A stretch of DNA of 64,000 nt from Candidimonas nitroreducens (GTDB taxonomy: Bacteria > Pseudomonadota > Gammaproteobacteria > Burkholderiales > Burkholderiaceae_B). Below are positions 1-9,916 of the stretch, in pieces. The DNA lies in contig NZ_NJIH01000003.1 of assembly GCF_002209565.1 (NCBI RefSeq), positions 744,001-808,000 of the forward strand, read 5' to 3'. Under the pieces are notes generated by a model. The model searched no databases and was not told where the DNA came from. It saw only the letters and a list, made by a program, of their open reading frames with translations. A program made the translations under genes and the position numbers. The number at the start of each line of letters is the position of its first letter. Position 1 is the stretch's first letter.

Positions 1-163
1 GCCGTCCCTTGACGCGCTCGAACAGCTTGAATCCGAGCTGGGCCTCGGCATTGGCCAGCAGCTTGCTGGCCGCCGGCTGGGAGACGTGCAGCGCTTCGGC
101 CGCTTCGGTCAGGGAGCCGGTGCGCCAGATGGCGTCGAAGATTTCAATGTGGCGCAGCCGCAT
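1..163 (-). CDS. LysR-family transcriptional regulator, 5' end only
   Basis: This is the N-terminal 54 codons of a gene that runs off the left edge of the window. Translated from the ATG at 163 it begins MRLRHIEIFDAIWRTGSL and continues with TEAAEALHVSQPAASKLLAN, which is the winged helix-turn-helix of LysR-type regulators. The effector-binding domain lies outside the window. It is divergent from the metallopeptidase and peptide-transport genes starting at 597, with a palindromic T-N11-A site at 366-380 between them. The usual inference for such a layout is that it regulates that operon. The family call is firm; the target is inferred. Confidence 0.85.
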   Translation of the reverse strand, partial: MRLRHIEIFDAIWRTGSLTEAAEALHVSQPAASKLLANAEAQLGFKLFERVKGR

Positions 164-596
164 GATGGATCCCCCTTTGAAAAGCAGGCTATGGCGTTGT
201 GGATGAAGCCGCAAGGCGGGCGGCGCCCCGCGGCTTGCTTTTGAATTTATGCCCGTGGGCCACGTAAACAGGATATTGAACCTGCGAGGGTAGCGGGGCA
301 GTCTCGCTCTTCACGTGCGGCTGGCGTACTATAGCCGGTGCCGCGGGTCGGCTATTCCAAAAACTATAACCAAAGGTTATTCATGCTGTCGAATTGGCTA
401 TTTGTCCACGGGCGAATCGCGACCCGATAATGTCCTGCGTCGCCAAGCGCCTTGCGCCGCTGCATGGCAGCGTCGCTGCGGCAAAGCGTAGTGTATGCGG
501 GACGGGGCGATAGATCCTCTTGCACGTAAATTCATTGGAACCCAATTGGATCCACAGAGGCTCACGCATCGGTGGGATCAAGTTCAAAGGAAGGTC
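164..596. other. Divergent intergenic region, lysR / M81 metallopeptidase
   Basis: I see no convincing gene in these 433 bases. The region is less GC-rich than its surroundings around 240-400 and contains the palindrome ATAACC-AAA-GGTTAT at 366-380, listed separately. The ribosome binding site AAAGGAAGG (586-594) at the right edge belongs to the downstream gene. A long minus-strand frame crossing this area is the antisense shadow of the GC-rich metallopeptidase gene. Confidence 0.6.
366..380. promoter_or_regulatory. Candidate LysR-type operator (T-N11-A palindrome)
   Basis: ATAACC, AAA, GGTTAT form a perfect 6-bp inverted repeat with a T and an A separated by 11 nt, the classical LysR-box form. 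It lies between the divergent lysR start (163) and the metallopeptidase start (597), where a LysR recognition site is expected. Binding by the partial regulator at 1-163 is inferred from position only. Confidence 0.5.
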
Positions 597-2036
597 ATGA
601 AAGTATTCAGCGGGGCATTGGGCACGGAAACCAATACATTTTCCCCAATGCCGACCAGCATCGAGGTGTTCCGCTCCCACGAGTATTATCCGGCGGGCCA
701 GTATCCCGACAGCCCTACGCTGTACGGCGCGCCGCTGGCCGTCGCGCGCCGGCGCGGCGCCGAACTGGGCTGGGAAGTGCATGCGGGCATGGTGTCTTCG
801 GCGCCGCCCAGCGGCATTACCACCCGCGCCGCCTATGAAGAACTGCGCGACGAATTGCTGGCAGACCTGCGCCGGGTGCTGCCCGTGGACATGGTGCTGC
901 TGAGCCTGCACGGCGCAATGGTGGCCGACGGCTACGACGATTGCGAGGGCGACATACTCGCCCGGGTACGCGACATGGTCGGGCCGCAGGCCATTGTCGG
1001 GGCTGAACTCGACCTGCATTGCCACCTTAGCCCCACCATGGTCGAAAAGGCCGACGTGCTGGTGCTGTTCAAGGAATACCCGCATATCGATATCGTCGAG
1101 CGCGCCGAAGAACTGGTAGAGCTGTGCGTGGCCAAATACGAAAAGCGCATACGGCCCGTGGCGGCGGTGGTCGACTGCGAGATGATCGTACCCATGCACA
1201 CCACCCGCGACCCCGGCCAAAGCTTTGTGCGCCGCATCCAGTCGCTGGAAGGCAAGGACTCCATCCTGTCTGTTTCGGTTGCCCATGGCTTTGCCACGGG
1301 CGATGTTCCCGACATGGGCACTAAGGTGCTGGTATACAGCGACGGCAAGCCCGAGGCGGCGCAGCGCCTGGCCCGCCAGTTGGCCGATGAACTGATCGCC
1401 ATGCGCGAACAACTGATGGTGCCTTACCGCAGCATCGACGAGGCACTGGACGAAGCCCTGGCCACGGACGGCGGCCCGGTGGTGCTGGCCGACCGGCCCG
1501 ACAATCCGGGCAGCGGGGCGCCGGGAGATTCCACCTTTGTCCTGCGCCGCATGCTCGAGCGCGGCATCGGCAATGCCGCGCTGGGGCCGCTGTGGGATCC
1601 GGGCGCCGTGCGTATCGCCTTCGACGCCAAGCCGGGCGCCACCCTGGCCATGCGGCTGGGCGGCAAGATCGGGCCGCTGTCGGGCGACCCGGTGGACGTG
1701 GTCTGTACCGTCAAGGCCATCCAGCCCGATCTGCTCATGACCGGCCTGACCGGCGCGCCGGTGCGCATGGGCGATGCCGCGCTGGTCGATGCCCAGGGCA
1801 TAGATATCGTTCTTACCACCCGGCGCAACCAGGCCATGGATACCGACTTGTTCACCAAGATGGGCTGCGATCTGTCGGCCAAGAAGATCGTCGTGGTGAA
1901 ATCGGCCCAGCACTTTCATGCGTCGTTTGCGAAGGTGGCGCGCCAGATCATCTACGTGGGCGGCAAGGGCGTGGCCAGCCCCGACTGGAAGACCTTGCCG
2001 TACAAGCATATAAAGCGGCCGAAGTGGCCCTTGTAG
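597..2036 (+). CDS. M81 family metallopeptidase (MlrC-like)
   Basis: The 479-residue product belongs to the M81/MlrC family, named for the peptidase that finishes degradation of linearised microcystin; most homologues are of unknown substrate and sit beside peptide transporters. Family motifs visible are GTETNTFSP near the N terminus, LHGAMV, the putative zinc-site segment DLHCHLSP, EYPHIDIVER and DNPGSGAPGDST. The ATG at 597 is chosen over an in-frame upstream start at 495 because AAAGGAAGG lies at 586-594 and the product then begins directly with the conserved MKVFSGALGTETN. It is followed by a complete oligopeptide ABC transporter, so hydrolysis of an imported peptide or cyclic amide is the likely job. 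No signal peptide is seen, so a cytoplasmic location is likely. Confidence 0.85.
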   Translation: MKVFSGALGTETNTFSPMPTSIEVFRSHEYYPAGQYPDSPTLYGAPLAVARRRGAELGWEVHAGMVSSAPPSGITTRAAYEELRDELLADLRRVLPVDMVLLSLHGAMVADGYDDCEGDILARVRDMVGPQAIVGAELDLHCHLSPTMVEKADVLVLFKEYPHIDIVERAEELVELCVAKYEKRIRPVAAVVDCEMIVPMHTTRDPGQSFVRRIQSLEGKDSILSVSVAHGFATGDVPDMGTKVLVYSDGKPEAAQRLARQLADELIAMREQLMVPYRSIDEALDEALATDGGPVVLADRPDNPGSGAPGDSTFVLRRMLERGIGNAALGPLWDPGAVRIAFDAKPGATLAMRLGGKIGPLSGDPVDVVCTVKAIQPDLLMTGLTGAPVRMGDAALVDAQGIDIVLTTRRNQAMDTDLFTKMGCDLSAKKIVVVKSAQHFHASFAKVARQIIYVGGKGVASPDWKTLPYKHIKRPKWPL

Positions 2037-2149
2037 GGGTTGCGCCGGCAGCTGTTGCCTGTTCTTGCCAAAAGGGGCATCCCTTATAGTGTGAACAGGC
2101 CTAGCGGCGCGACAATGTATATCAAAACCAAAAGAGAGGGGAGGTAAAA

Positions 2150-2212
2150 ATGGAAAATACCTGGCAAGCCAAGAGCCGGCCCGGCACGGCGCCTGGGCCG
2201 CGGTCGCCCTGA
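2150..2212 (+). CDS. Possible 20-codon leader ORF upstream of the peptide-binding protein
   Basis: A short frame beginning MENTWQAKSRPG and ending with TGA at 2210-2212 is preceded by a very strong Shine-Dalgarno sequence (GAGAGGGGAGG, 2134-2144). A -10-like TATAGT (2085-2090) lies upstream. It sits 87 bp before the binding-protein gene. It could be a translated leader or only a stray ribosome-binding sequence. No homology is recognised, so it is listed as a candidate. Confidence 0.25.
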   Translation: MENTWQAKSRPGTAPGPRSP

Positions 2213-2299
2213 CGCCAGCGCAGTGATTTGCGGCTTTCTGCAAGCCGCGGCTCGTCGTTGATAGGCTCGTCGTTAATAATTTCATTCCTGGGAATAGAC

Positions 2300-3871
2300 A
2301 TGAAACAACGTATTCTTGCTCCGCTCGCGGCTGCGCTCGCGATCTCCGGCACCCTTTGCGGCGTGCAGGCCCATGCCAAGACGCTGAAGATGGTGCCTTA
2401 TGCCGATCTGAAGATCCTGGATCCAAGCTTCACCACTTCGTATGTCACCCGCAATTTCGGCTACATGGTCTACGACACGCTGTTCGCCATGGACGCCAAG
2501 GGCCAGCCCCAGCCCGAAATGGTCGACACCTACAAGAAGTCGGACGACGGCAAGGAATGGACTTTCACCTTGCGCCCCGGCCTGAAATTCAGCGACGGCA
2601 AGCCGGTTACCGCGGCCGACTGCGTGGCTTCGCTCAAGCGCTGGACGGCCCGCGACAATATCGGGCACGCCATGACCAAGGCGGGCGGACAATGGAGCGT
2701 GGTCAACGACAACACATTCAAGCTGACCCTGCAGCAGCCCTTCGGGCTGGTGCTCGACGGCCTGGCCAAGGTGTCCAGCTATCCGGCCTTCATCATGCCG
2801 GCCAGGCTTGCCGACATGCCCACCAACAAGCCGATCGCCGAAGTCGACGGCTCGGGCCCGTATCTCTTCAAGCGCGACGAATGGGTGCCGGGCAACAAAG
2901 TAGTGTTCGTGCGCAACCCCGCCTATGTGCCACGCAAAGAGGCGGCCAGCGGGCTAGCGGGCAGCAAGGCCCCGCACGTGGATCGCGTGGAATGGGTGAT
3001 ACTGCCCGACGCCAACAGCGCCGCCGCGGCGCTTAAAAGCAACGAAGTCGACATGATCGAGCAGGTGCCGGCCGATTTCATCTCGAACCTGGCCGCCGAC
3101 AAGAATCTCAAGACCGGCATCCTTAGCCAGAACCAGGCATACATGGTCATGAACCACGCGCTGCCGCCCTTCGATAACGCCAAGGCCCGGCAAGCCGTGG
3201 CGCACGCCATCGACCAGAACGAAGTCACCAGCGCCATGGGCTATCCCGACAATCTGCGCAAGCAGTATTGCGCTACGTTCTTCATCTGCGGCGGCCCCAA
3301 TGAAACCGACGCGGGCGCCGCGCCCTACCGCAAGCCCGACATTGCGCTGGCCAAGAAGCTGCTGGCCGAATCGGGCTACAAGGGTCAGAAAATCGTGGTG
3401 CTGCTGCCTACCGATGTGCCGCACCTGAATGCGGCTACGCTGGTGGCCATTCAAGATTTGAAGAAGATCGGCTTCAACGTCGATGTGCAATCCATGGATT
3501 GGGCCACGATGTCGGCGCGGCGCGCCAAGAAGACGCCTGTCAGCCAGGGCGGCTGGAACGTCTTCGTCTCGTCGGCTGCGCAATTCAATGTGGACTCGCC
3601 CCTGAACAACACCTACCTGGGCGCGGCCTGCGGCAATACTCTGCCGGGCTGGCCTTGCGACGAAAAGCTCGACAAGCTGCGCGCCGAGTGGATCGCGGCG
3701 ACCGATCCGGCGCAGCGCAAGAAGCTGCTGGACGAGTTCCAGGTGGAATCCTACGCGAGCTTTCCCAATCTGCCCATCGGCCAGTTCTCGGCGGTGTACG
3801 CCACGCGCAAAGACGTGAAATACAGCGACAAGCTCTGGGGCCTGCCCAACCTCTGGGTGCTGGATAAATAA
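2300..3871 (+). CDS. ABC transporter periplasmic peptide-binding protein (SBP_bac_5)
   Basis: This 523-residue protein is the solute receptor of a dipeptide/oligopeptide (DppA/OppA-type) ABC importer. An N-terminal signal peptide is visible (MKQRILAPLAAALAISGTL, probable cleavage after the AHA near residue 27). The mature chain starts KTLKMVPYADLKILDPSF and contains the family segment YDTLFAMDAKGQPQPEMV and a C-terminal VLDK end. The start at 2300 is chosen because it begins the signal peptide; an in-frame upstream start at 2228 would add a non-signal extension. It heads the permease and ATPase genes at 3939-8069 and follows the M81 peptidase. The substrate is probably a peptide or amide; its identity cannot be read from the sequence. 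Confidence 0.88.
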   Translation: MKQRILAPLAAALAISGTLCGVQAHAKTLKMVPYADLKILDPSFTTSYVTRNFGYMVYDTLFAMDAKGQPQPEMVDTYKKSDDGKEWTFTLRPGLKFSDGKPVTAADCVASLKRWTARDNIGHAMTKAGGQWSVVNDNTFKLTLQQPFGLVLDGLAKVSSYPAFIMPARLADMPTNKPIAEVDGSGPYLFKRDEWVPGNKVVFVRNPAYVPRKEAASGLAGSKAPHVDRVEWVILPDANSAAAALKSNEVDMIEQVPADFISNLAADKNLKTGILSQNQAYMVMNHALPPFDNAKARQAVAHAIDQNEVTSAMGYPDNLRKQYCATFFICGGPNETDAGAAPYRKPDIALAKKLLAESGYKGQKIVVLLPTDVPHLNAATLVAIQDLKKIGFNVDVQSMDWATMSARRAKKTPVSQGGWNVFVSSAAQFNVDSPLNNTYLGAACGNTLPGWPCDEKLDKLRAEWIAATDPAQRKKLLDEFQVESYASFPNLPIGQFSAVYATRKDVKYSDKLWGLPNLWVLDK

Positions 3872-3938
3872 ATCGATGGATCGTGCCCGCCGGCCGGCGT
3901 GATGTTTCGCCGGCATAGGCGGGCCTTGGGAAGCCTGC

Positions 3939-4874
3939 ATGCAATACATCCTCAAGCGCATCCTGGCCGTCATCCCCGTAGTGGTGGTGGTGGCGGTTGT
4001 GGTGTTCCTGTTGATACATCTGTCGCCGGGCGATCCCGCGGCGCTGATCGCGGGCGACTTCGCCACGACCGACGACATCGCCAAGCTGCATGAGGCCCTG
4101 GGCCTGAACGAACCGTTGTGGCGGCAGTTCATGCTCTGGGCGCTGAAGTTGCTGCACGGAGACTTGGGTACGTCCATCTTCACCCAGACGCCGGTTACAC
4201 AGTTGCTGGCGCAGCGCCTCGGGCCCACCGTGTCGATCGCGGTGCTGACTACCTTATTGTCAGTGGTGGTCGCGGTGCCTCTGGGTGTGCTGGCCGCCTA
4301 CTTGGCCGGCAGCTGGATCGACCGGCTGTTGATGCTGTTCGCCGTGCTGGCGTTTTCGGTGCCGGTGTTCCTGGTCGGCTACCTGTTCATGTACAGCTTC
4401 GGGGTCAAGCTGCAATGGTTCCCGACCCAGGGCTACGTCAGCCTGTCGCACGGGCTGGTTCCGTGGCTACGCAGCCTGGTGCTGCCTTGCGTCAACCTGG
4501 CGCTGGTGTACATCGCGCTGCTGACCCGCATGACCCGCGCCACGGTGCTCGACGTGCTGCACGAAGACTACATCCGCACGGCGCGAGCCAAGGGCCTGGC
4601 GGTGCTGCCGGTGCTGGGCCATGCGCTGCGCAACGCTGCCATTCCCATCGCCACTACCGTCGGCGTCGGCGTCGCCCTGATGCTGGGCGGCGTGGTGGTG
4701 ACCGAAACCGTGTTCGCGATCCCGGGTATTGGGCGCCTGGTGATAGACGCCGTGCTGCACCACGATTACCCGGTCATCCAGGGCGTGCTGCTGGTGTCCG
4801 CGGCCTGCTACGTCGTGATCAACCTGCTGATCGACCTGAGCTACGGCCTGTTCGACCCGCGCATCCGCTACTGA
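3939..4874 (+). CDS. ABC transporter permease, DppB/GsiC type
   Basis: This is a 311-residue inner-membrane permease with an N-terminal membrane segment (VIPVVVVVAVVVFLLIHL) followed by the SPGDPAALIAGD motif typical of DppB-type subunits. Several further hydrophobic helices follow. The EAA coupling loop is visible as EDYIRTARAKGLAVLPVLG, and the C terminus is SYGLFDPRIRY, as in the family. Length is normal for DppB (about 310-340). It pairs with the DppC-like permease whose ATG lies 20 bp downstream to form the transmembrane channel of the peptide importer. Confidence 0.9.
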   Translation: MQYILKRILAVIPVVVVVAVVVFLLIHLSPGDPAALIAGDFATTDDIAKLHEALGLNEPLWRQFMLWALKLLHGDLGTSIFTQTPVTQLLAQRLGPTVSIAVLTTLLSVVVAVPLGVLAAYLAGSWIDRLLMLFAVLAFSVPVFLVGYLFMYSFGVKLQWFPTQGYVSLSHGLVPWLRSLVLPCVNLALVYIALLTRMTRATVLDVLHEDYIRTARAKGLAVLPVLGHALRNAAIPIATTVGVGVALMLGGVVVTETVFAIPGIGRLVIDAVLHHDYPVIQGVLLVSAACYVVINLLIDLSYGLFDPRIRY

Positions 4875-4894
4875 GCGCCGCGAAGGATTTTGCC

Positions 4895-5794
4895 ATGACA
4901 GACAGTTCCGTGTCCGCGCCGACCGCCGGCGCCGACGTGCCCGCAGACCACGACCTGCGGCGCGCCTTGCGTTTCAGGTCGCTGCGCAAGTATCCCATGC
5001 TGTACCTGGGCAGCGCGCTGCTGGTGCTGATCGCCGCCACGGCGATCTTCGCGCCCTGGATAGCAACCCATGACCCGCTGGCGATCAGTCCGCTGACGCG
5101 GCTCAAACCGCCGTCGGCGGCCCATTATTTCGGCACTGACGCCCTGGGCCGCGACGTATTCAGCCGCGCCGTGTGGGGCGGCCGCGTGTCCCTGGTCGTG
5201 GCGGTGGCGGTGGCCGTGCTGGCCACGGTTTGCGGCGTGATACTAGGCTTGGCCGCGGGCTTCCTGCGCTGGGCCGATTCCCTCATCATGCGCATCATGG
5301 ATGGCCTGATGGCCATCCCCGACATCCTGCTGGCCATTGCGCTGGTGGCCATCGTGCGCCCCAGCATGACCACGGTCATCGTCGCCATCACCATTCCACA
5401 GATTCCGCGCATGGTCAGGCTGGTGCGCTCGCTGGCTCTGACGCTGCGCGAACAGCTGTTCGTCGAGGCGGCTCATGCCATAGGCACCCGGCTGCGCGTC
5501 ATCTTGTGGCGCCATGTGCTGCCCAACACTCTGGCGGCGGTGGTGGTGCAGGCCACCTTCATCGCCGCCACAGCGGTGCTGACCGAAGCGGTGCTTTCCT
5601 TCCTGGGCGTGGGCGTGCCGGCGCAGATACCGAGCTGGGGCAATATGATCGCCGACGGCCGCAACGTCGTCGCCATCGCTCCGCACATCATCCTGTTTCC
5701 GGGCATTCTGCTGGCGCTGACGGTGCTGTCCATCAACTCGATCGGCGATGGCCTGCGCGATGCGCTGGATCCGCGCCTGGCAAACCAACTGTAG
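4895..5794 (+). CDS. ABC transporter permease, DppC type
   Basis: This 299-residue permease is the second membrane subunit of the peptide importer. It has a polar cytosolic N terminus, then a membrane helix ([19 protein letters not shown]), the characteristic [15 protein letters not shown] motif that precedes the transport domain in DppC proteins, and an EAA loop ([14 protein letters not shown]). The C-terminal [11 protein letters not shown] is also a family hallmark. The start at 4895 follows the stop of the DppB-like gene by 20 bp, with GAAGG upstream. It is almost certainly co-transcribed with its neighbours on both sides. Confidence 0.9.
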   Translation: MTDSSVSAPTAGADVPADHDLRRALRFRSLRKYPMLYLGSALLVLIAATAIFAPWIATHDPLAISPLTRLKPPSAAHYFGTDALGRDVFSRAVWGGRVSLVVAVAVAVLATVCGVILGLAAGFLRWADSLIMRIMDGLMAIPDILLAIALVAIVRPSMTTVIVAITIPQIPRMVRLVRSLALTLREQLFVEAAHAIGTRLRVILWRHVLPNTLAAVVVQATFIAATAVLTEAVLSFLGVGVPAQIPSWGNMIADGRNVVAIAPHIILFPGILLALTVLSINSIGDGLRDALDPRLANQL

Positions 5795-5804
5795 GGTGCG
5801 GGCC

Positions 5805-8069
5805 ATGCGTATCGATGACCCGAACAAAATGAATTCCCATGACGCGCCGGGGCTGCCGGCCGGCTTGCCCGGCGGGGGCTCCATGGGGGAAAAGGGCACT
5901 CTCCTGCTCGAAATCGACAATCTGTCGACCTTCTTCGATACCCTGGCCGGCACGGTGCGTTCCGTCAACGGCGTGTCTTACAGCCTGCATGCCGGCGAAA
6001 CGCTGGGCGTGGTGGGGGAATCGGGCTGCGGCAAGAGCGTCACGGCGCTGTCGGCCTTGCGTCTGATACCCACGCCGCCGGGGCGCTACGCCGGCGGCCA
6101 GATCCGCTATCGCGGCACCAATCTGCTGGATCTCAGCGAAAAGGAAATGCGCCGCATCCGCGGCAATCGCATCTCCATGATCTTCCAGGAGCCCATGACC
6201 TCGCTGAATCCGGTGCTGACGGTGGGCCGGCAGATCGCCGAGACCATCATGGTGCACCAGAAGGTCGGCAAGCGCCGGGCCTATGCCCAGGCCCTGGAAA
6301 TGCTGGAACTGGTGCAGATCGCCGAGCCGCGGCGCCGCATCGACGAATTTCCGCACCAGCTGTCGGGCGGCATGCGCCAGCGTGTCATGATCGCCCTGGC
6401 GCTGGCCTGCCGGCCCGACGTGTTGATCGCCGATGAACCCACCACGGCCCTGGACGTGACCATCCAGGCGCAGATACTGCAATTGCTGCGCGACCTGCAG
6501 AAGCAGCTCGGCATGGGCGTGGTCATGATCACCCACGACTTGGGCGTGGTGGCCGAATGCTGCGACCGGGTAGTGGTGATGTACGCCGGGCGCAAGGTGG
6601 AAGAGGCGCCGGTGGCCGAGCTGTTCGACCACCCGGCGCACCCTTATACCCGGGCGCTGCTGGCCGCCATGCCGGCCATGAGCTCGCAGTCGGGGCGCCT
6701 GGAGGAAATTCCCGGCATCGTGCCGGCGCTGCACAAGCTGGGGCCGGGCTGCAGCTTCGCGCCCCGCTGCCGTTACGCCACGCAGCGCTGTCGCGCCGAG
6801 CTGCCGCCTTTGCATGCCTTTGGCGACGGCCATACGGTGGCCTGTTTCGAGGCCGAGCGTATAGCCGGGCTGGCTGCGGTGCCGCAGGCAGCGGGTGGCG
6901 GGCATGCTACGGTAGCGGCGCAGGATGCCGTGGCGGTCGCGGAATCCTCGCCGCTGGATGGCGTACCTGCTTCCGGCGTCCCGGATATAGTTGGTGCATC
7001 AACCGCTGCGGGCGCATCGCATGCTGCAGAAGTATCTGTGGCAGTGGATGAATCGCTTGCCTCGGGCCCCGATCACGCCGCTGCCGCAGCCCCGCTGCTG
7101 GTGGTGCGCGATCTGAAAAAATACTATGCGGGTTCGCGTGCGTGGTTCGGCAAAGGCGCCCCGGTGGTGCAGGCGGTAGACGGCATCTCGTTCACGGTGG
7201 GTCGCGGCGAAACCCTGTCGCTGGTGGGCGAGTCGGGCTGCGGCAAGTCGACCACCGGCAAGTCCATCGTGCGCCTGATCCAGCCCACCGCGGGCTCGGT
7301 GCAGATCGATGGCGTGGAAATCACCGGCCTGGACGCCGAGCAGATGCGCATGCGCCGCCGCGACATGCAGATCATTTTCCAGGATCCATACGCCTCGCTC
7401 AACCCGCGCATGACCGCGGGCCAGATCGTGATGGAGCCCATGCGCAACTTCCCCGATGCCGACACCGCCACGGCGCGCGGGCGCCAAGAGCGGGTCGAGT
7501 GGCTGTTTTCCAAGGTGGGCCTGCGGCCCGAGGCCACGAGCAAATATCCCCATGAGTTCTCGGGCGGACAGCGCCAGCGCCTGGGCATTGCGCGTGCGCT
7601 GGCGTTGCGGCCCAAGCTGATCGTCTGCGACGAGCCCGTGTCGGCGCTGGACGTTTCCGTGCAGGCGCAGATCATCAACCTGCTTACCGACCTGCAGAAC
7701 GAGCTGGGCGTAGCCTACTTGTTCGTGGCGCACGACCTGACGGTGGTGCGCCACATCAGCCACCGGGTCGCAGTCATGTACCTGGGCCACATCGTCGAGA
7801 TCGCCGATCGCGACACCCTGTTTTCCAGGCCTTTGCACCCCTATACGGAAATCCTGTTGTCGGCGGTGCCGATGCCCGACCCCCATGCCACCGCGCAACG
7901 CAAGCTGTTGCAAGGGGATCCGCCGAGCCCGGCCCACCCGCCCAGCGGCTGCCGTTTCCACACCCGCTGCCCGCTGGCCCGGCCCATCTGCACGCAGGAA
8001 CGGCCCGTGCTCACGCCGAGGCAAACCGGTGCCGGCGGGCAGCAGATGGTGGCCTGCCATGTGCGCTAG
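5805..8069 (+). CDS. Fused double ATP-binding subunit of peptide ABC transporter (DppD-DppF fusion)
   Basis: The 754-residue protein carries two complete nucleotide-binding domains in one chain, replacing separate DppD and DppF subunits. Domain 1 has Walker A GESGCGKS, signature LSGGMRQRV and Walker B VLIADEP. Domain 2 has [19 protein letters not shown] and LIVCDEP. Both end with oligopeptide-type C-terminal regions that include cysteines (SFAPRCRY and [10 protein letters not shown]), as in OppD/DppD proteins, where they bind an Fe-S cluster. The domains are joined by an unusual Ala/Val-rich low-complexity linker of about 75 residues (nt 6880-7100). ATG 5805 is used; ATGs at 5829 and 5883 are alternatives that keep domain 1 intact. 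Confidence 0.9.
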   Translation: MRIDDPNKMNSHDAPGLPAGLPGGGSMGEKGTLLLEIDNLSTFFDTLAGTVRSVNGVSYSLHAGETLGVVGESGCGKSVTALSALRLIPTPPGRYAGGQIRYRGTNLLDLSEKEMRRIRGNRISMIFQEPMTSLNPVLTVGRQIAETIMVHQKVGKRRAYAQALEMLELVQIAEPRRRIDEFPHQLSGGMRQRVMIALALACRPDVLIADEPTTALDVTIQAQILQLLRDLQKQLGMGVVMITHDLGVVAECCDRVVVMYAGRKVEEAPVAELFDHPAHPYTRALLAAMPAMSSQSGRLEEIPGIVPALHKLGPGCSFAPRCRYATQRCRAELPPLHAFGDGHTVACFEAERIAGLAAVPQAAGGGHATVAAQDAVAVAESSPLDGVPASGVPDIVGASTAAGASHAAEVSVAVDESLASGPDHAAAAAPLLVVRDLKKYYAGSRAWFGKGAPVVQAVDGISFTVGRGETLSLVGESGCGKSTTGKSIVRLIQPTAGSVQIDGVEITGLDAEQMRMRRRDMQIIFQDPYASLNPRMTAGQIVMEPMRNFPDADTATARGRQERVEWLFSKVGLRPEATSKYPHEFSGGQRQRLGIARALALRPKLIVCDEPVSALDVSVQAQIINLLTDLQNELGVAYLFVAHDLTVVRHISHRVAVMYLGHIVEIADRDTLFSRPLHPYTEILLSAVPMPDPHATAQRKLLQGDPPSPAHPPSGCRFHTRCPLARPICTQERPVLTPRQTGAGGQQMVACHVR

Positions 8070-8238
8070 GGGCGAAACTGCTGCGAACCGCATGCGCGGA
8101 CAATGCCGTGTTCGCGCCATGCCCTCGCTGCCTCGGGCATTGGCTTTTCAGTGACGATGCAGATGCCTGTCCGTACCTGCCACCAGCCGGCGGCTGCCTA
8201 TTCTTCATGCCCGCCCGTGCAAGCAATGGAGCCATACC

Positions 8239-9726
8239 GTGAGTGAACAGAATTCCAGGCCCGCAGCGCGGCCCGTCTTCGACCTGATCATCCGCAACGG
8301 CACCGTCATCGACGGTACCAAGCGGCCGCGCTACGACGCCGACGTCGGCATCCTCGACGGCCATATCGCCGAAATCGGCGACCTGTCCGCGGCCAAGGCG
8401 CGCGAACTCGTGGACGCCACGGGCAAGATCGTCGCGCCGGGATTCATAGATTCCCACACGCACGACGACCACGCGCTGCTGGCGCAGCCCGACATGAGCT
8501 TCAAGATTTCCCAGGGCGTCACCACGGTGATCACCGGCAATTGCGGCATCAGCCTCGCCCCGCTGGACGAAGGCGTGCCTGTTCCCGCGCCCCTGAACCT
8601 GCTGGCGGGCGACGGCGACCGCCAGCGCCATCACAGCTTCGCGGCCTACATGGATGCCTTGCGCGAGCGGCCGGCCGCCATCAACGCGGCAGCGCTGGTG
8701 GGGCATTCCACCCTGCGGGTCATGGCCATGAGCGACCTGGGCAAGCCCGCCAGCGAGGCCGAGATCGCGACCATGCGCCGCCTGCTGGCCGAATCGCTGG
8801 ATGCCGGCGCCATAGGCATGTCCACCGGCACCTACTATCCGCCGGCCGCCTCGGCCAGCACCGAAGAAATCATCGAGGTTGGCCGGCCCTTGAGCCAGGC
8901 GCGCGGCGTGTACGCCACGCACATGCGCGACGAGGCCGACCACTGCCTGGAATCGCTGGAAGAAACCTTCCGCATCGGCCGCGAGCTCGACATCCAGGTG
9001 GTGGTCTCGCACCACAAGCTGCAGCGCCAGGAAAACTTCGGCAAATCCGCCATCACGCTACCCCGTATTCGCGAGGCCATGCGCTGCCAGTGCGTAGCGC
9101 TGGACTGCTACCCCTACAACGCCAGCTCCACCATGCTGCATACCGATCCGAAGCGGCTCACGGGCCGCATCATGATCGCTTTCAGCGGCAGCCATCCCGA
9201 ATGCGCCGGGCGTGACCTCGACCAGATCGCCGCCGAATGGCAGGTACCCATCGTCGAAGCGGCGCAGCGCCTGCAGCCGGCCAGCGCCATCTACTTCACC
9301 ATGGACGAGGCCGACGTGCGCAACATTCTTGCCTTCGAAGACACCATGATAGGGTCGGACGGCATCCCCCAGGGCGAGAAGCCCCACCCGCGCCTGTGGG
9401 GCACCTTCCCGCGCGTGCTGGGCCACTACTGCCGCGACCTGGGCCTGTTCCCGCTGGAAACCGCAGTCTGGAAAATGACCGGGCTGACCGCCCGCAACTT
9501 CGGCCTGAAAGGCCGGGGGCAACTGCAGCCCGGCAGCCACGCCGATGTAGTCGTCTTCGACCCCGCCACCGTCCGCGACCTGGCCACCTACCAGGATTCG
9601 ACACGCATGGCGCAAGGCATAGTAGCGGTGATTGTTAACGGGGAGCTGGCGTGGAAGGAAGGCAGGAGCCTGGGCACGCGCAGTGGGCAGGTGATTAGGC
9701 GATTACCGAATGGTTTACAAAATTAA
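8239..9726 (+). CDS. N-acyl-D-amino-acid deacylase (D-aminoacylase)
   Basis: This 495-residue metal-dependent amidohydrolase removes the acyl group from N-acyl-D-amino acids. Visible hallmarks are the metal-binding DSHTHDDH (residues 71-78), the GNCGIS motif with the D-aminoacylase cysteine (C102), ATHMRDEADH, VVSHHK and the C-terminal GSDGIP segment. The predicted start is GTG at 8239, just before SEQNSRPAARPVF. It is the last gene before the CRISPR array and follows the peptide ABC operon by 169 bp in the same direction. That suggests the imported substrate yields acylated D-amino acids. No signal peptide is evident, so it should act in the cytoplasm. Confidence 0.9.
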   Translation: MSEQNSRPAARPVFDLIIRNGTVIDGTKRPRYDADVGILDGHIAEIGDLSAAKARELVDATGKIVAPGFIDSHTHDDHALLAQPDMSFKISQGVTTVITGNCGISLAPLDEGVPVPAPLNLLAGDGDRQRHHSFAAYMDALRERPAAINAAALVGHSTLRVMAMSDLGKPASEAEIATMRRLLAESLDAGAIGMSTGTYYPPAASASTEEIIEVGRPLSQARGVYATHMRDEADHCLESLEETFRIGRELDIQVVVSHHKLQRQENFGKSAITLPRIREAMRCQCVALDCYPYNASSTMLHTDPKRLTGRIMIAFSGSHPECAGRDLDQIAAEWQVPIVEAAQRLQPASAIYFTMDEADVRNILAFEDTMIGSDGIPQGEKPHPRLWGTFPRVLGHYCRDLGLFPLETAVWKMTGLTARNFGLKGRGQLQPGSHADVVVFDPATVRDLATYQDSTRMAQGIVAVIVNGELAWKEGRSLGTRSGQVIRRLPNGLQN

Positions 9727-9849
9727 TCTCCCTTATTTATAGAAGCACGGATAGCGATAATTTGAGAGCTAGGTGCGCCGATATGGTCGTCGTGTGTCCT
9801 ACATGGGTACGTAGATTGATGCAGCTCATTGGGCCAGCAACTGATCAGC

Positions 9850-9881
9850 ATACCGAACGTCGTATTTGCAATGGGCACAAC
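9850..9881 (-). repeat. Heavily decayed CRISPR repeat in register with the array
   Basis: One period (67 bp) to the left of the degenerate repeat at 9917, this 32-bp stretch keeps about half of the consensus positions. It shares the altered core GTATTTGC and the ending ACxAC with its neighbour at 9917. I read it as an older trailer-end repeat that has drifted further. The call rests on spacing and on similarity to the adjacent decayed repeat. Confidence 0.4.
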
Positions 9882-9916
9882 GGCTACCGCTTGTCGTCGT
9901 TATACGTGCTCGTCGC

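Noticed and set aside
381-2426. A 681-codon minus-strand frame across the metallopeptidase gene
   Set aside because: It is the antisense shadow of the GC-rich plus-strand gene; the plus-strand product has clear M81 motifs and the minus-strand translation resembles no family.
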